From Sporosarcina sp. FSL K6-1508 (lineage in GTDB: Bacteria; Bacillota; Bacilli; Bacillales_A; Planococcaceae), in NCBI RefSeq assembly GCF_038007465.1, contig NZ_JBBOXF010000001.1, forward strand, positions 62,001-126,000: a DNA stretch of 64,000 nucleotides. Reading direction: 5' to 3'. Numbering within the stretch: position 1 is the first letter of the stretch; each line of letters opens with the position of its first letter. Made by a program: the position numbers and the translations under genes. Positions 44,143-53,782 of this stretch are shown here, in pieces. The notes under the pieces are model-generated. The model did no database searches. It was not told the origin of the DNA and saw nothing but the letters and a program-made list of their open reading frames with translations.

Positions 44143-45621
44143 ATGAAAAAGACACTCGCTATTATCAGTACATTTTTAGTTACACTATTACTATTTTCCG
44201 GCCTGTCAGCGCCTGTCCAAGCGGATACGCTGACAATTGTAGACAATGAATTGGTTGAAAGGATTCAAGCAGCTTCTATTCGAGCTACTTCCAAGCCTAA
44301 TTCCTACGAAATGGTCCGTTCTGCTCTTTTGGCTGGTCAAACAACTGGATATTTTGAGACATCCGAAATGGCTTACACGGATGTACCCGGATTAATTAAT
44401 AAAATTACATCTGAAAATCCTGAAATTATGTATTTAACTGCTTACAAATACTGGTCAAACGGAAAAATCGAGTTTACATATTCTCAATCTACGATCACAA
44501 TCCAAAACAATAAAAATGCACTTGTGAAAAAAGTTGACGAAGTTCTTGCGAGCATTATCAAGCCTGAATTCACTGATTTTGATAAGGTAAAGGCCATCCA
44601 TGATTATCTTGTTTTGACTACGGCATATGACGAATATAATTACGATAATAATACAGTCCCAGCAGACTCGTACGCCGCGTATGGTTCCCTCGTTAAAGAT
44701 ATCGCGGTTTGTGACGGTTATACGAAAGCAGCACAACTTCTTATGAACCGGCTTGGCATCGAGAACCAGTATGTCGACGGGACAGCTAACGGTGAGTTGC
44801 ATTCGTGGAATCTTGTTAAATTGGACGGGAAGGTTTATTTCATGGACATCACATGGGATGATCCGACGCCCGACAAATTGGGCTATGTAAGATATGCTTA
44901 CTTCCTCATTACTTCAGACCAATTAAGAAAAGACCATGTATGGAATGAGACGAATTGGCCGGTTGCAACAAGTGTAAAATACAGCTACTTTAATGAATTC
45001 GATAAAACAATTGAAGTTGATGGCATCTATTATTTCAGCAATAATGGCGATCATAACAAGCTATATAAAATTACCAAAGAGGGAACTAACAAACAAAAAA
45101 TTAACGATGTCCGTGCACCTTACTTCGCTATTGCAGGTGACTGGATTTATTTCAGTAATTATAACAACAGTGGTTACTTATCCAAGATGAACAAAAATGG
45201 AACTGAACTCGAACAATTAAATTCTGTCCACTCCACTGACATTACGGTTAAGGGAAATACTCTAACGTATTTAAATACAATAACGAACAAACGAGAGTCG
45301 CTAATTGTGGATATTCACGCACCGAATATTGTGACACCGATTGGAGATATTGTTCCCTCGAATAAAATGTGGACTGTGACATTCAATCAAAAATTCGAAT
45401 TCTCTTCCATTAAAGAGGATACGGTTGCTGTAAAAACCGATAATGGAATTTCTATTCAAGTTACATATGAGATAGATCCAACCGGAACAAAGTTATTAGT
45501 GTATCCACCAAAGGGCGGCTATGAAAAGAATACAAACTATGTGCTAACAATCGAAAATGTAAAATCTCCCGACGGAAAGGTACAGAAGAAAAAAGAAATT
45601 CACCCTTTCTATGTAAGATAA
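44143..45621 (+). CDS. Secreted transglutaminase-like protein with propeller and Ig-like domains
   Basis: Exported protein of 492 residues: signal peptide with AxA-type site (PVQADT near 25-29), transglutaminase-like domain with the Cys-His-Asp triad (Cys190 in AVCDGY, His220 in LHSWN, Asp235 in FMDITWDD), then DUF5050-type beta-propeller blades (IYYFSNNGDHNKLYKI; WIYFSNYNNSGYLSKM), and a C-terminal SbsA-type Ig domain (WTVTFNQKF). Such proteins are proteases or cross-linkers of wall-linked peptides. ATG 44143 follows GGAAGG. An intact paralogue of the frameshifted gene at 56611. Confidence 0.88.
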   Translation: MKKTLAIISTFLVTLLLFSGLSAPVQADTLTIVDNELVERIQAASIRATSKPNSYEMVRSALLAGQTTGYFETSEMAYTDVPGLINKITSENPEIMYLTAYKYWSNGKIEFTYSQSTITIQNNKNALVKKVDEVLASIIKPEFTDFDKVKAIHDYLVLTTAYDEYNYDNNTVPADSYAAYGSLVKDIAVCDGYTKAAQLLMNRLGIENQYVDGTANGELHSWNLVKLDGKVYFMDITWDDPTPDKLGYVRYAYFLITSDQLRKDHVWNETNWPVATSVKYSYFNEFDKTIEVDGIYYFSNNGDHNKLYKITKEGTNKQKINDVRAPYFAIAGDWIYFSNYNNSGYLSKMNKNGTELEQLNSVHSTDITVKGNTLTYLNTITNKRESLIVDIHAPNIVTPIGDIVPSNKMWTVTFNQKFEFSSIKEDTVAVKTDNGISIQVTYEIDPTGTKLLVYPPKGGYEKNTNYVLTIENVKSPDGKVQKKKEIHPFYVR

Positions 45622-45811
45622 CAAGAATATATCTTTGGAGCCCGTTTCTTTTCCACTGCTAAAACTAGGAGCGTTGAAGATACATTATCCAGATGAAATG
45701 TTACCATTTACAATTACAGTAACGCCCCATTCCATACGTTGCATTTGGTATCATCGCCCTCCTTAATATTGAGTGATTATGCTGTGTCTAAAAGGTTTAT
45801 GATTATGAATT

Positions 45812-45854
45812 GAAAAGAGATCAGACATAAACATACATGTCTGATCCTCTTTTC
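45812..45854. terminator. Bidirectional terminator between transglutaminase and ggt genes
   Basis: GAAAAGAGATCAGACAT / ATGTCTGATCCTCTTTTC stem of 17 bp with one mismatch and an 8-base loop. Confidence 0.9.
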
Positions 45855-45904
45855 ATATTATTTAAGTGTAATTTCTAAATAGTTTCACCCTCAGATATCC
45901 GACA

Positions 45905-47662
45905 CTAAAAATCGATTCCGATTGCCGCCCCGCTCCTGCTTGAATCTGCAACTCCTTTAAAAGTCCCTTCTTTGTGATCGATTAAAATGCTCTGAACATT
46001 GCCGATCGTCACTGGACTTTCACCGAAATTATGGCCCATCTTATTCAGATAATCCAGTACCTTATTCGGAATACCTTTTTCATAACGATAAGAAGTCGTA
46101 TTGTTCGTGAAAATTCTAGGCTCTTCTATCGCAGCTTTTAATTCCATGTCATATTCAATCGAATGGATAATCGTCTGAAGGACTGACGTGATAATTGTTG
46201 AGCCGCCGGGGGATCCCACTGTTAAAACCGGCTTGTCATCCTTGAATACAATTGTCGGTGTCATACTACTCAATGGCCTTTTATTTGGTTCAACCTGATT
46301 GGCTCCGCCTGGTATTGCATCAAAATCGGTCAATTCGTTATTCAGCATAAATCCGTAACCCGGCACCATAATCCCCGTACCGAATAGTTGTTCAATTGTC
46401 GTCGTATAAGAAACGACATTCCCCCACTGATCCGCTACCGTAAAGTGAGTTGTTTCACCTTGTTTTTTGTCATCCGGCTGTTGAACCGATATACCCGCTG
46501 TCTTTTTACCTTCATATCGCCATGGATCTCCCGCTATAGGCTTTTCAATAACCGAAGTTAACTTGATTAAATCTTGTCTTTGTTTAATATAATCCGGATG
46601 TAAAAGTCCCTTCAAAGGAACTTCAACGAACTCCGGATCTCCGGCATAAGCTGCTCGATCGGCATAGGCTAAATGCATCGCTTCGGCAAGCAAATGGTAC
46701 TTTTCCCATGATTTTACGTCATATTGGGAAAGATCGAACCCATCAAGAATACTGAGCATTTGCAACAAAAATACTCCACCAGAACTTGGAGGTGGCATAC
46801 TGGCAATCTGGTAACCTTTATAATCTCCCCAAATGGGCTTGTCTATCCTCACATCATAAGCAGCGATGTCATCCGCCGTCATCGAACCTTCATACTTTTG
46901 TACGACACCCGCGACTGCTTTTGCAATTTCTCCTTTGTAGAAAGCATCCGTTCCACCAGACTTTATTAACTTAAATGTTTTCGCCAAATCCTTTTGTACA
47001 AGCTTATCCCCCTCTTTCAAGGGCTTACCATTTGGAGCAAAGACAATTCCAGCTGCAGTTTTATTGAGTACTTCCTTATTATCTGCAATCGCATCAGCTA
47101 ATACGATGTCAATTGGGAAACCTTCCGACGCCAATTGAATAGCAGGGTCGATCAATTCATCCATTGAACGTGTACCCCATCTTTCAAGAGCCTCTTCCAA
47201 TCCCTTCAACGTTCCTGGAACACCTACTGCCTTACCGCCAGTGGCCCGTTCACCAAACGGAATCGGCTCCCCTTTTTCATCTAAAAACATATCCGGCGTA
47301 GCCCCTGCTGGTGCACGTTCGCGGCTGTTAATAATGCTTGTCTCTTCCTTATCCGCATCATAATACATCAAGAAACCGCCGCCTCCGATTCCGGACATCA
47401 TCGGTTCAGTGACATTCAACGCAAACTGTATTGCGACTGCCGCATCAATGGCATTACCACCGTTACGCAAAACATCCGCCCCAATTTGACTCGCCAATGG
47501 ATGCGCGGTTGCAACCATACCGTCTAACCCAGTCGCAACTTGCTTGGAATTCTTGTAATCCATGTCCAGTTCTTTTGCCAAAACACTACTAGGCAACGTA
47601 CCAACTAAAAGCAACAGACTAAACGAAAGTACAAGAGCTTGTCTAAATTTACTCCTCATCAT
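45905..47662 (-). CDS. ggt: Gamma-glutamyltransferase
   Basis: Secreted gamma-glutamyl transferase/hydrolase of 585 residues made as a precursor that cleaves itself. It has a signal peptide (residues about 7-29), the large-subunit GIGGGGFLMYYD motif and RERAPAGAT, and the autocleavage nucleophile Thr in GETTHFTVAD. The small-subunit MLNNELTDFD and GSPGGSTI motifs follow. It hydrolyses glutathione and related gamma-glutamyl bonds and can degrade poly-gamma-glutamate. The start may be ATG 47662 or ATG 47659, both near AGGGGGGAA. Monocistronic. Confidence 0.96.
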   Translation of the reverse strand: MMRSKFRQALVLSFSLLLLVGTLPSSVLAKELDMDYKNSKQVATGLDGMVATAHPLASQIGADVLRNGGNAIDAAVAIQFALNVTEPMMSGIGGGGFLMYYDADKEETSIINSRERAPAGATPDMFLDEKGEPIPFGERATGGKAVGVPGTLKGLEEALERWGTRSMDELIDPAIQLASEGFPIDIVLADAIADNKEVLNKTAAGIVFAPNGKPLKEGDKLVQKDLAKTFKLIKSGGTDAFYKGEIAKAVAGVVQKYEGSMTADDIAAYDVRIDKPIWGDYKGYQIASMPPPSSGGVFLLQMLSILDGFDLSQYDVKSWEKYHLLAEAMHLAYADRAAYAGDPEFVEVPLKGLLHPDYIKQRQDLIKLTSVIEKPIAGDPWRYEGKKTAGISVQQPDDKKQGETTHFTVADQWGNVVSYTTTIEQLFGTGIMVPGYGFMLNNELTDFDAIPGGANQVEPNKRPLSSMTPTIVFKDDKPVLTVGSPGGSTIITSVLQTIIHSIEYDMELKAAIEEPRIFTNNTTSYRYEKGIPNKVLDYLNKMGHNFGESPVTIGNVQSILIDHKEGTFKGVADSSRSGAAIGIDF

Positions 47663-47795
47663 TTCCCCCCTAATAAATTAGTAAATTCATTCTTCATCTG
47701 CGACGAGAACTTTTATCTCAATCATTAAACATCCTATTCAGGACTTGCGGATTAAAGAACTAAAAGTATCATTTTGGGTGTCTGGGTGTGTGCTG

Positions 47796-47836
47796 TGGGT
47801 GACAGTCACCCAGTCAAATCCGAAACTATTCTGACA
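47796..47836. repeat. Dispersed palindrome, copy 7
   Basis: GTGGGTGACAGTCACCCAGT followed by CAAATCCGAAACTATTCTGACAA; the tail matches copy 1 (CACTATTCAGACAA). Confidence 0.8.
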
Positions 47837-47862
47837 ACTTATTTGTTTCACAGCCTTTTATC

Positions 47863-47907
47863 AAAACAGCTCTGATTCAGATAGTTACTCTGAATCGGAG
47901 CTGTTTC
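47863..47907. other. Orphan hairpin upstream of the BTAD regulator
   Basis: AAACAGCTC.GATTCAGA pairs with TCTGAATC.GAGCTGTTT, a long near-perfect stem with T-rich ends. It lies upstream of both divergent genes, so it is either a terminator of a lost gene or a leader structure. Confidence 0.6.
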
Positions 47908-48084
47908 ACTTTTAAATTCTCTCTTTTCTCCTTTCCAAATAGGACTCAATAATTTGAATTTACCCAGATGAAAACTTCCGACATGTTTCCTTACACTCTC
48001 TGTCAAACAATCATTTGTTAAATATTGCAAGTCTGTGCCACTCTTGAGATAATAGAAGGAAAGTATTTCCTTTCATGAAAGAAG

Positions 48085-49224
48085 GTGATTCCCATCATAC
48101 GCGCAATAGTAGTGGATGATGAGCAGTTGGCTTTGAAACATTTGGAGAATAAGTTAAATGAATTGGGTACTGTTAAAGTCGTTAAAACTTTTTCAAATGC
48201 ACCCACTTTTTTAAAGGAAATGAAGCATCTTGATTTTCAAGTAGCCTTTTTGGATATTGAAATGCCGGGCTTTAGCGGATTGGATTTAGCTGAACTCATT
48301 CAAGAAGGAAAAAAAGATGTATATATTGTCTTTGTGACTGCCTATCGGGATTATGCGATTCAAGCTTTTGAATTGCAGTCGATTGATTATTTAATGAAAC
48401 CTATTATGAAAGAGCGCCTCGAAAAAACAGTGATGCGACTTCAAGAACAGCTGCTTTTGAGTGATAAATCTTCAGTAAATGAACGGGATGCCTCTCCTTC
48501 CCTGAAAATTATCTGTTTTGATGAGTTTGCTGTCTTCAGCCAAGAGGAACCTGTCAAATGGAAAACTGCAAAAGTAAAAGAACTATTTGCTGTTTTCATT
48601 ACATATCTAAATATGTCTATGAACAGAGACTCTCTTATCGATTTGCTATGGCCGGAGAGCGAATACCAAAAGGCTAAGATTCAACTCCATACGTCAATCT
48701 CGCATTTGCGTAAAATGTTGGATTCCGTGGGCTACCCTGGCTCGTTAACTTTTTCAGATCAAAGCTATGCACTGGAGCTACATGGATTCCAATGCGATGC
48801 TCTTGAACTGGAGCGGGTACTAGCTGATTATACTAATGTGGATCATGATACTATTCGGGTATTCGAACACGCAGTTCAGCAATATAGTGGCGACTATATG
48901 GATAAGAACGGCTATGAATGGGCAGCAGCCAAAACACAAAGTCTTCGTCAAAAATTGTTGCAGCTTCTCCAAAAGATGATTGATTATTACTCTAAGAATG
49001 ACGAGTTACATAAAAAACAGCATTATTTACAGATTCTGCTCACCTATAATCCATATTCCGAACATGTTTTACAGCAACTTATACACTACCACCTTGACGT
49101 TGGGAACCGTGGGGATGCCATTAAGGTGTACCATGACTTCAAGAAACAATTATTGGAGGATCTCGACATTTTACCAGGACGTGCAACAAATGAACTTTAT
49201 GAATCGATCCTCGTTACAACGTAA
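48085..49224 (+). CDS. Response regulator with OmpR-like and BTAD domains
   Basis: Regulator of about 376-379 residues: receiver domain (AIVVDDEQLALKHL; phospho-Asp in AFLDIEMPGFSG; Thr in VTAY; Lys in LMKPIM), then a winged-helix DNA-binding domain, then a bacterial transcriptional activation (BTAD) helical domain, as in SARP-like response regulators. It is convergent with the large sensor kinase, which carries a LytS-type output and is its natural partner. The start is ambiguous: GTG 48085 sits inside the ribosome site, whereas an ATC at 48094 gives the family-typical IRAIVVDDE start after GAAGGTGAT. Confidence 0.88.
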   Translation: MIPIIRAIVVDDEQLALKHLENKLNELGTVKVVKTFSNAPTFLKEMKHLDFQVAFLDIEMPGFSGLDLAELIQEGKKDVYIVFVTAYRDYAIQAFELQSIDYLMKPIMKERLEKTVMRLQEQLLLSDKSSVNERDASPSLKIICFDEFAVFSQEEPVKWKTAKVKELFAVFITYLNMSMNRDSLIDLLWPESEYQKAKIQLHTSISHLRKMLDSVGYPGSLTFSDQSYALELHGFQCDALELERVLADYTNVDHDTIRVFEHAVQQYSGDYMDKNGYEWAAAKTQSLRQKLLQLLQKMIDYYSKNDELHKKQHYLQILLTYNPYSEHVLQQLIHYHLDVGNRGDAIKVYHDFKKQLLEDLDILPGRATNELYESILVTT

Positions 49225-49232
49225 TCAAACAG

Positions 49233-49268
49233 AAAACGCCAACTGCCTGAATTGGCAGCGGCGTTTTT
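49233..49268. terminator. Bidirectional terminator between regulator and kinase genes
   Basis: AAAACGCC..CTGCC / GGCAG..GGCGTTTT stem; convergent genes share it. Confidence 0.85.
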
Positions 49269-49274
49269 CGTGTG

Positions 49275-52200
49275 TTATTCTTTTTTCGGAACGATAAATG
49301 TAACGGTGGTTCCCCTATTTGGTACACTTGTTATGTCAATTCCACTTCCGAATTGCTGTTTAAGCCGTTTGTCTGTATTAAGCAAGCCTATTCCTCGTCG
49401 TTCTTCTGTCTGGTAGGTTAGCAGACTCTTCAGTTTCTCTTCTGGTATTCCCACTCCATCGTCCTCAATTGTAATTTCTACAAAGTCCTTCTGTTCTACC
49501 ACTCTTATTTGGACGGTCCCACCTTCTGGCCGTTTTAAGACGCCATGTTGAATGGCATTTTCTACGATTGTTTGGATCGATAGCGGTGGAATTTGAATAG
49601 CCGGTATCTCATGCATCTTCCATTCTACATTCAAACGATTTCCAAAACGTTCTTGTTCAATGAATAGATAGGAACGAACGAGCTCTAATTCGGCCTCTAA
49701 TTGGATCACTTGATTTAAATTATGGCTTGCGAAACTAGCACGCAAATAACTCCCGAACTTATCTAGCAACTCCACCATTTTGGGTGGATCAATCTCACTG
49801 AGTGCCGCTATCGTATTTAATGTATTGAATAAGAAATGTGGCTGAATTTGTGCCTGTAGCCACGCTGCTTCCATTCGTACTCGTTCGCCAATCGACGTTT
49901 TCAAATCGGTTAAGGCCTTTACGCGTGTCACCAATTCAAGTTTTTCTACGGGTTTAGTAACATAATCACTGGCCCCGCAATGAAAACCGGTTTGGATATC
50001 CTCTAATTGACTACGGGCTGTCAACAGCAAAATCGGAAGTTCCGAAATCGGAAAGCGTTCCCGTATTTTCTGTGTCAACGCGTAACCAGACATATTCGGC
50101 ATCATTACATCCGATATAACGAGATCCCACTTTCCTTTATCCAATAAAGCCAATGCTTCTTTTCCACTCGTACATGTAACGACATCGAATTGTTCAGCTA
50201 CCAACATTCGCCCAACAATCGCTAAGTTAAGCGGATCATCATCTACCACTAATATGCATGGCAATTCTTCATTCAAAATCTGGTCCGTTGTCTTCTGATT
50301 CCCTCTAGCTAGCTCCGGTATAGCCTGTCGTATAGACTGATCAGTAGCTATACTCTTTTGTTGCGAGGCGATCGGCAATGTGAACGTGAACGTAGACCCT
50401 TTTCCCACAGTCGATTTGACATTAATCGATCCTCCATGCAATTTGACTAACTGATCGCAAATACTCAGCCCAAGTCCAATTCCACCTGCAAATGCTGTTA
50501 TCTTAGGGTCTGCTTGCTCGTATGGCTGAAAAACAGATTTCATTGTTTCTTCATCTATACCAATTCCAGTATCACGCACATGAATAACAGCCATATCATT
50601 CCGAGTTTCTGCAGAAACGATGATTTCTCCCTCATTTGTAAACTTCACTGCATTATGAACTAAATTAAATAGTATTTGAAAAAGACGATTTTCATCTGCT
50701 TCTACCTTTGGAAATGTCTCAAGTCCCGTTTGTCTAAACGTAATGCTTTTCCCTTCCTTCAAAAACTGGAGCATATCAAATACACCCGATACAACTGATG
50801 AGAGGTCCACTTCTTTAACTTGTAACCTAATACCATTTTCCTTCAGTTTAGTAATATCAAGAAGATCATTCAGAATCATTGACATACGGCGGCCTACTGA
50901 CATCAGAATTTGTAAATTTTTCTTGTTTTCTTCAGTCAAGTTATCCTTTTCGCTGTCATAAATCGTTTGGGTAATATTCATGATTCCGTGTAGAGGGTTT
51001 CTTAATTCATGAGATGTATTGGCTAGAAAGTCATCTTTTCTTTTGACTTCTTTTTGCAATTTCACAGTCAGTTCCTTACTTTCATCTGTCGCTTGAAAAA
51101 AACGTTTGAACCAATAGATTGCAAAAAGAATAACACCAATGATGATTTCAAATGGGTAGTAGGGTAATGTCGAAAAAGCATGGTTTTTAATCCATCCCCA
51201 TAAAATACTGGAGGCAATGCTAATTGTCGCAAGTAGAAAGTAGATGGCGTAAGCTTTGCCTTGCGCTACTACTTTACTCAAAGTGAAAGGAATAATCGCC
51301 GGTATAAAGAACATAATAACCCTAAACAATGGAGCGATCATCATCTTATAATCTAGTAACACACATATGACAAATAACAGATACAAAACTGTAAGCGCCT
51401 TGAACGGAATAGATATCCTTGTTTTATGAATTGAATTTTCCATCAGTATTTGTTTGAAAAATTGCAACATAAAAAAAACACTGCTTGCATATGAAAGATA
51501 AAGCAGCTTCACCCACCACAACCAACTAATTGTCGGAAACAAATAAAGCAATAGTTTATCATCATCTATGAGAACTGAAATTGCAGCACAAAGGAACGTA
51601 AGCGAAAGGAAAACTAATTCCTTCTTTCTTCCAAATAAAAGAAAGATGACCAGTGTATAAATGCTGTGCATCAGCAGAATGACTACTGATGTAAATTGCA
51701 TTAAATAAGAAACTATTTGACTTTTTTTAATAGCAGATGATGTTCCAAATTTAATCGCTTTGGTGATGCCTGCTGGATAGATGAGATTATAGTTTGAAAC
51801 ATGTATTAGTAAATCGATCTCTGTTTCATGGTTTTCTAGACTCACTTCAACTGGTCGAAAATCAGATTTTGCTGATTCGGAATCTTCACCTACACGTCCC
51901 AATTCCATTACTTTTTGTCCATTTATAAATACAGTAGCATTCGACCTTATTTCTTTTATATACAGACTGAGCAACTGTTTTTGTTCATCCAGCAGAATAC
52001 GCAGACGATAGGTCCCATATTCATACGATGATTGTTCATTATTAGATATTGTTTTTCTCCAATTTCCAGGAACTATTATCCCTATTTGCTTCTCTGCCGA
52101 CACTTGCTCTTTCAATTTCTCTGGATCAATCAATTGATTTGGAAAAAAGGTCCATTCACCGTTTAATAAGATTGTTTTCTCATCTTGTAATTCCACACCC

Positions 52201-52331
52201 CTCAAATCAAGAATCCCACCTTTTGCTTTTGAATAATCTAACGCAAAATAGTAATGGATCCATAGAAACCTTAAACTGATAAGTATAAGAACAAATACAC
52301 TAACGGTAATAATCATTTTTTTCTTTTTCAT
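49275..52331 (-). CDS. Large hybrid sensor kinase with two kinase modules
   Basis: Membrane protein of 1018 residues. The order is: signal anchor; beta-sandwich sensor domain (about 40-195; 7TMR-DISM-type), seven membrane spans (about 205-410), HisKA with phospho-His in ANTSHELRNPLHG, HATPase with IRDTGIGID-like G box (VRDTGIGIDEE), receiver (LVVDDDPLN; Asp in LVISDVMMPNMSG), then a second LytS-type kinase core (QIQPHFLFNTLNTIAAL) with its own HATPase (EDDGVGIPEE). This is a phosphorelay with the output kinase fused, similar to 7TMR-DISM hybrid kinases of Bacillales. The partner is the convergent BTAD regulator. ATG start at 52331. Confidence 0.9.
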   Translation of the reverse strand: MKKKKMIITVSVFVLILISLRFLWIHYYFALDYSKAKGGILDLRGVELQDEKTILLNGEWTFFPNQLIDPEKLKEQVSAEKQIGIIVPGNWRKTISNNEQSSYEYGTYRLRILLDEQKQLLSLYIKEIRSNATVFINGQKVMELGRVGEDSESAKSDFRPVEVSLENHETEIDLLIHVSNYNLIYPAGITKAIKFGTSSAIKKSQIVSYLMQFTSVVILLMHSIYTLVIFLLFGRKKELVFLSLTFLCAAISVLIDDDKLLLYLFPTISWLWWVKLLYLSYASSVFFMLQFFKQILMENSIHKTRISIPFKALTVLYLLFVICVLLDYKMMIAPLFRVIMFFIPAIIPFTLSKVVAQGKAYAIYFLLATISIASSILWGWIKNHAFSTLPYYPFEIIIGVILFAIYWFKRFFQATDESKELTVKLQKEVKRKDDFLANTSHELRNPLHGIMNITQTIYDSEKDNLTEENKKNLQILMSVGRRMSMILNDLLDITKLKENGIRLQVKEVDLSSVVSGVFDMLQFLKEGKSITFRQTGLETFPKVEADENRLFQILFNLVHNAVKFTNEGEIIVSAETRNDMAVIHVRDTGIGIDEETMKSVFQPYEQADPKITAFAGGIGLGLSICDQLVKLHGGSINVKSTVGKGSTFTFTLPIASQQKSIATDQSIRQAIPELARGNQKTTDQILNEELPCILVVDDDPLNLAIVGRMLVAEQFDVVTCTSGKEALALLDKGKWDLVISDVMMPNMSGYALTQKIRERFPISELPILLLTARSQLEDIQTGFHCGASDYVTKPVEKLELVTRVKALTDLKTSIGERVRMEAAWLQAQIQPHFLFNTLNTIAALSEIDPPKMVELLDKFGSYLRASFASHNLNQVIQLEAELELVRSYLFIEQERFGNRLNVEWKMHEIPAIQIPPLSIQTIVENAIQHGVLKRPEGGTVQIRVVEQKDFVEITIEDDGVGIPEEKLKSLLTYQTEERRGIGLLNTDKRLKQQFGSGIDITSVPNRGTTVTFIVPKKE

Positions 52332-52454
52332 GATGATTGAATTCGATGTTTGACGGAGAAATCCCTTCTTTCATTCATCTCTATTTCTCCTAACATTTTA
52401 GCTTTCTTTCGTTTTGACTAATATAATCACCAGGACTCTAGAGGGAACCATGTC

Positions 52455-53393
52455 TCACAAATGTCCATTCATGGTTGGCTTATATTTGCAGTACGTATTT
52501 CCAGTAGTCCCCTTAGCATCGAACATTGCTATATCCGCATACTCGATTAACCGCTTTGGATCCGTCCCATGATCAGGATATATGCTTGCCCCAATGCTTA
52601 TACTTGCATTGATTTGGTGCTTTTCAATTATGAATGGCTTATTGAATAAATTCATGATTAATTGAATGTGTGCTCCCAAGTTCTCTATCTCTTTGATAAT
52701 CAAGATGAATTCGTCTCCACTCACGTGGAATATACAGTTATTAAGAATAGTAACACCCGCTAGCCGATTGCCAACTTCTCTTAATAACAAATCTCCTGTT
52801 AAATGGCCGTACGTGTCATTAATCACTTTAAAACGATCAATATCCATATATAGAATAGCTAGTTGCATATCCTTCTGTTCTGCACTCGCTATGTATGACT
52901 GCATAGAAGGCTCTAACATTCTTCGGTTTGGCAAATTGGTCAACTCATGATGACAAGCTAGATGCCGCCACTTTTCCATCGCTTTTTGTTCCGTAATATT
53001 TGTGGAAATCATCATATATCGCACTTTGGAATCTTCATTATCTTCTATAGAAACAATCGTCGACTTGAGCCAGATTATCTCGCCTTTTTTATCCCTATGA
53101 CAGAGTTCGCCAGACCATTGATTCCCATTCCGAATACTACTCCACACCCCGTTCATAAATTCTTCAGAATGATACCTCGAAATTAAAAAACCATACTCCT
53201 TCAAATTCAGTTCAGGCAACGAATAATTGAATGTCGCTATGAAATTCTCATTGACGTCAATTACTTTTCCTTCATAATTTAAAACCGTGATAATGAATGT
53301 ATGTGTCATTGCATTTTTAAGGATTTCAAATTCATCTGGTTGTGCATTCGTATCTACGTCTTCTACCGCTCCATCTGAATAATAAATAACCAT
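52455..53393 (-). CDS. PAS-GGDEF diguanylate cyclase (SGDEF variant)
   Basis: Protein of 312 residues with an N-terminal PAS domain (about 20-135, including PAC-type SNITEQKAMEKWR) and a GGDEF domain (about 145-305). The A-site is SGDEF (FHVSGDEF), a variant still active in several cyclases. LAILYMDIDRFKVINDTYGH gives the metal Asp. The inhibitory RxxD site is absent (TILN at that position). It should make c-di-GMP. There is no membrane segment, so the PAS domain senses something in the cytoplasm. ATG 53393 follows GGGAGG. Transcribed away from, but adjacent to, the second polysaccharide locus. Confidence 0.88.
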   Translation of the reverse strand: MVIYYSDGAVEDVDTNAQPDEFEILKNAMTHTFIITVLNYEGKVIDVNENFIATFNYSLPELNLKEYGFLISRYHSEEFMNGVWSSIRNGNQWSGELCHRDKKGEIIWLKSTIVSIEDNEDSKVRYMMISTNITEQKAMEKWRHLACHHELTNLPNRRMLEPSMQSYIASAEQKDMQLAILYMDIDRFKVINDTYGHLTGDLLLREVGNRLAGVTILNNCIFHVSGDEFILIIKEIENLGAHIQLIMNLFNKPFIIEKHQINASISIGASIYPDHGTDPKRLIEYADIAMFDAKGTTGNTYCKYKPTMNGHL

Positions 53394-53782
53394 GTAAATC
53401 CTCCCAATCAGATAGGTCATTAGTGCAAAAATCGATATTCCCCTTTATCATACGTAAAGCTTCTTATAGAACTCTTTATACTCTCTTACAATTCGCTTAA
53501 AGTAGAAAAAGGTTCTTCGCAATCTTATAATGATCCTTGATTGTCCAAATCGGTTGAGAAGCGAGTATAGCGGTTCCAAGAAGGTATGTGAATAGCGGTA
53601 AAGTAGCTATTATATGAATCCTTTTACCGGGTATTTTATCGTAGTTTAACCTTTACAGTAATGGGTTCTTATTTCTTGTATATACAGTAAAAAAACCAAT
53701 AAGATGGGTGTTTCTAGCCTATCACGAACGTTCTAGTAATAATTCAGGGATATGATTACGATTAGTATTACGTAAATTGCAA
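53394..53782. other. Intergenic region between GGDEF and GT2 genes
   Basis: About 390 bp, AT-rich, no supported frame, repeat or terminator recognised; a few weak hairpins only. Confidence 0.6.

Larger units (their letters stand above)
47663..48084. other. Divergent intergenic region with palindrome and orphan hairpin
   Basis: About 420 bp between ggt and the BTAD regulator. It contains palindrome copy 7 (47796-47836) and an orphan hairpin (47863-47907), then AT-rich promoter sequence. No gene supported. Confidence 0.7.
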
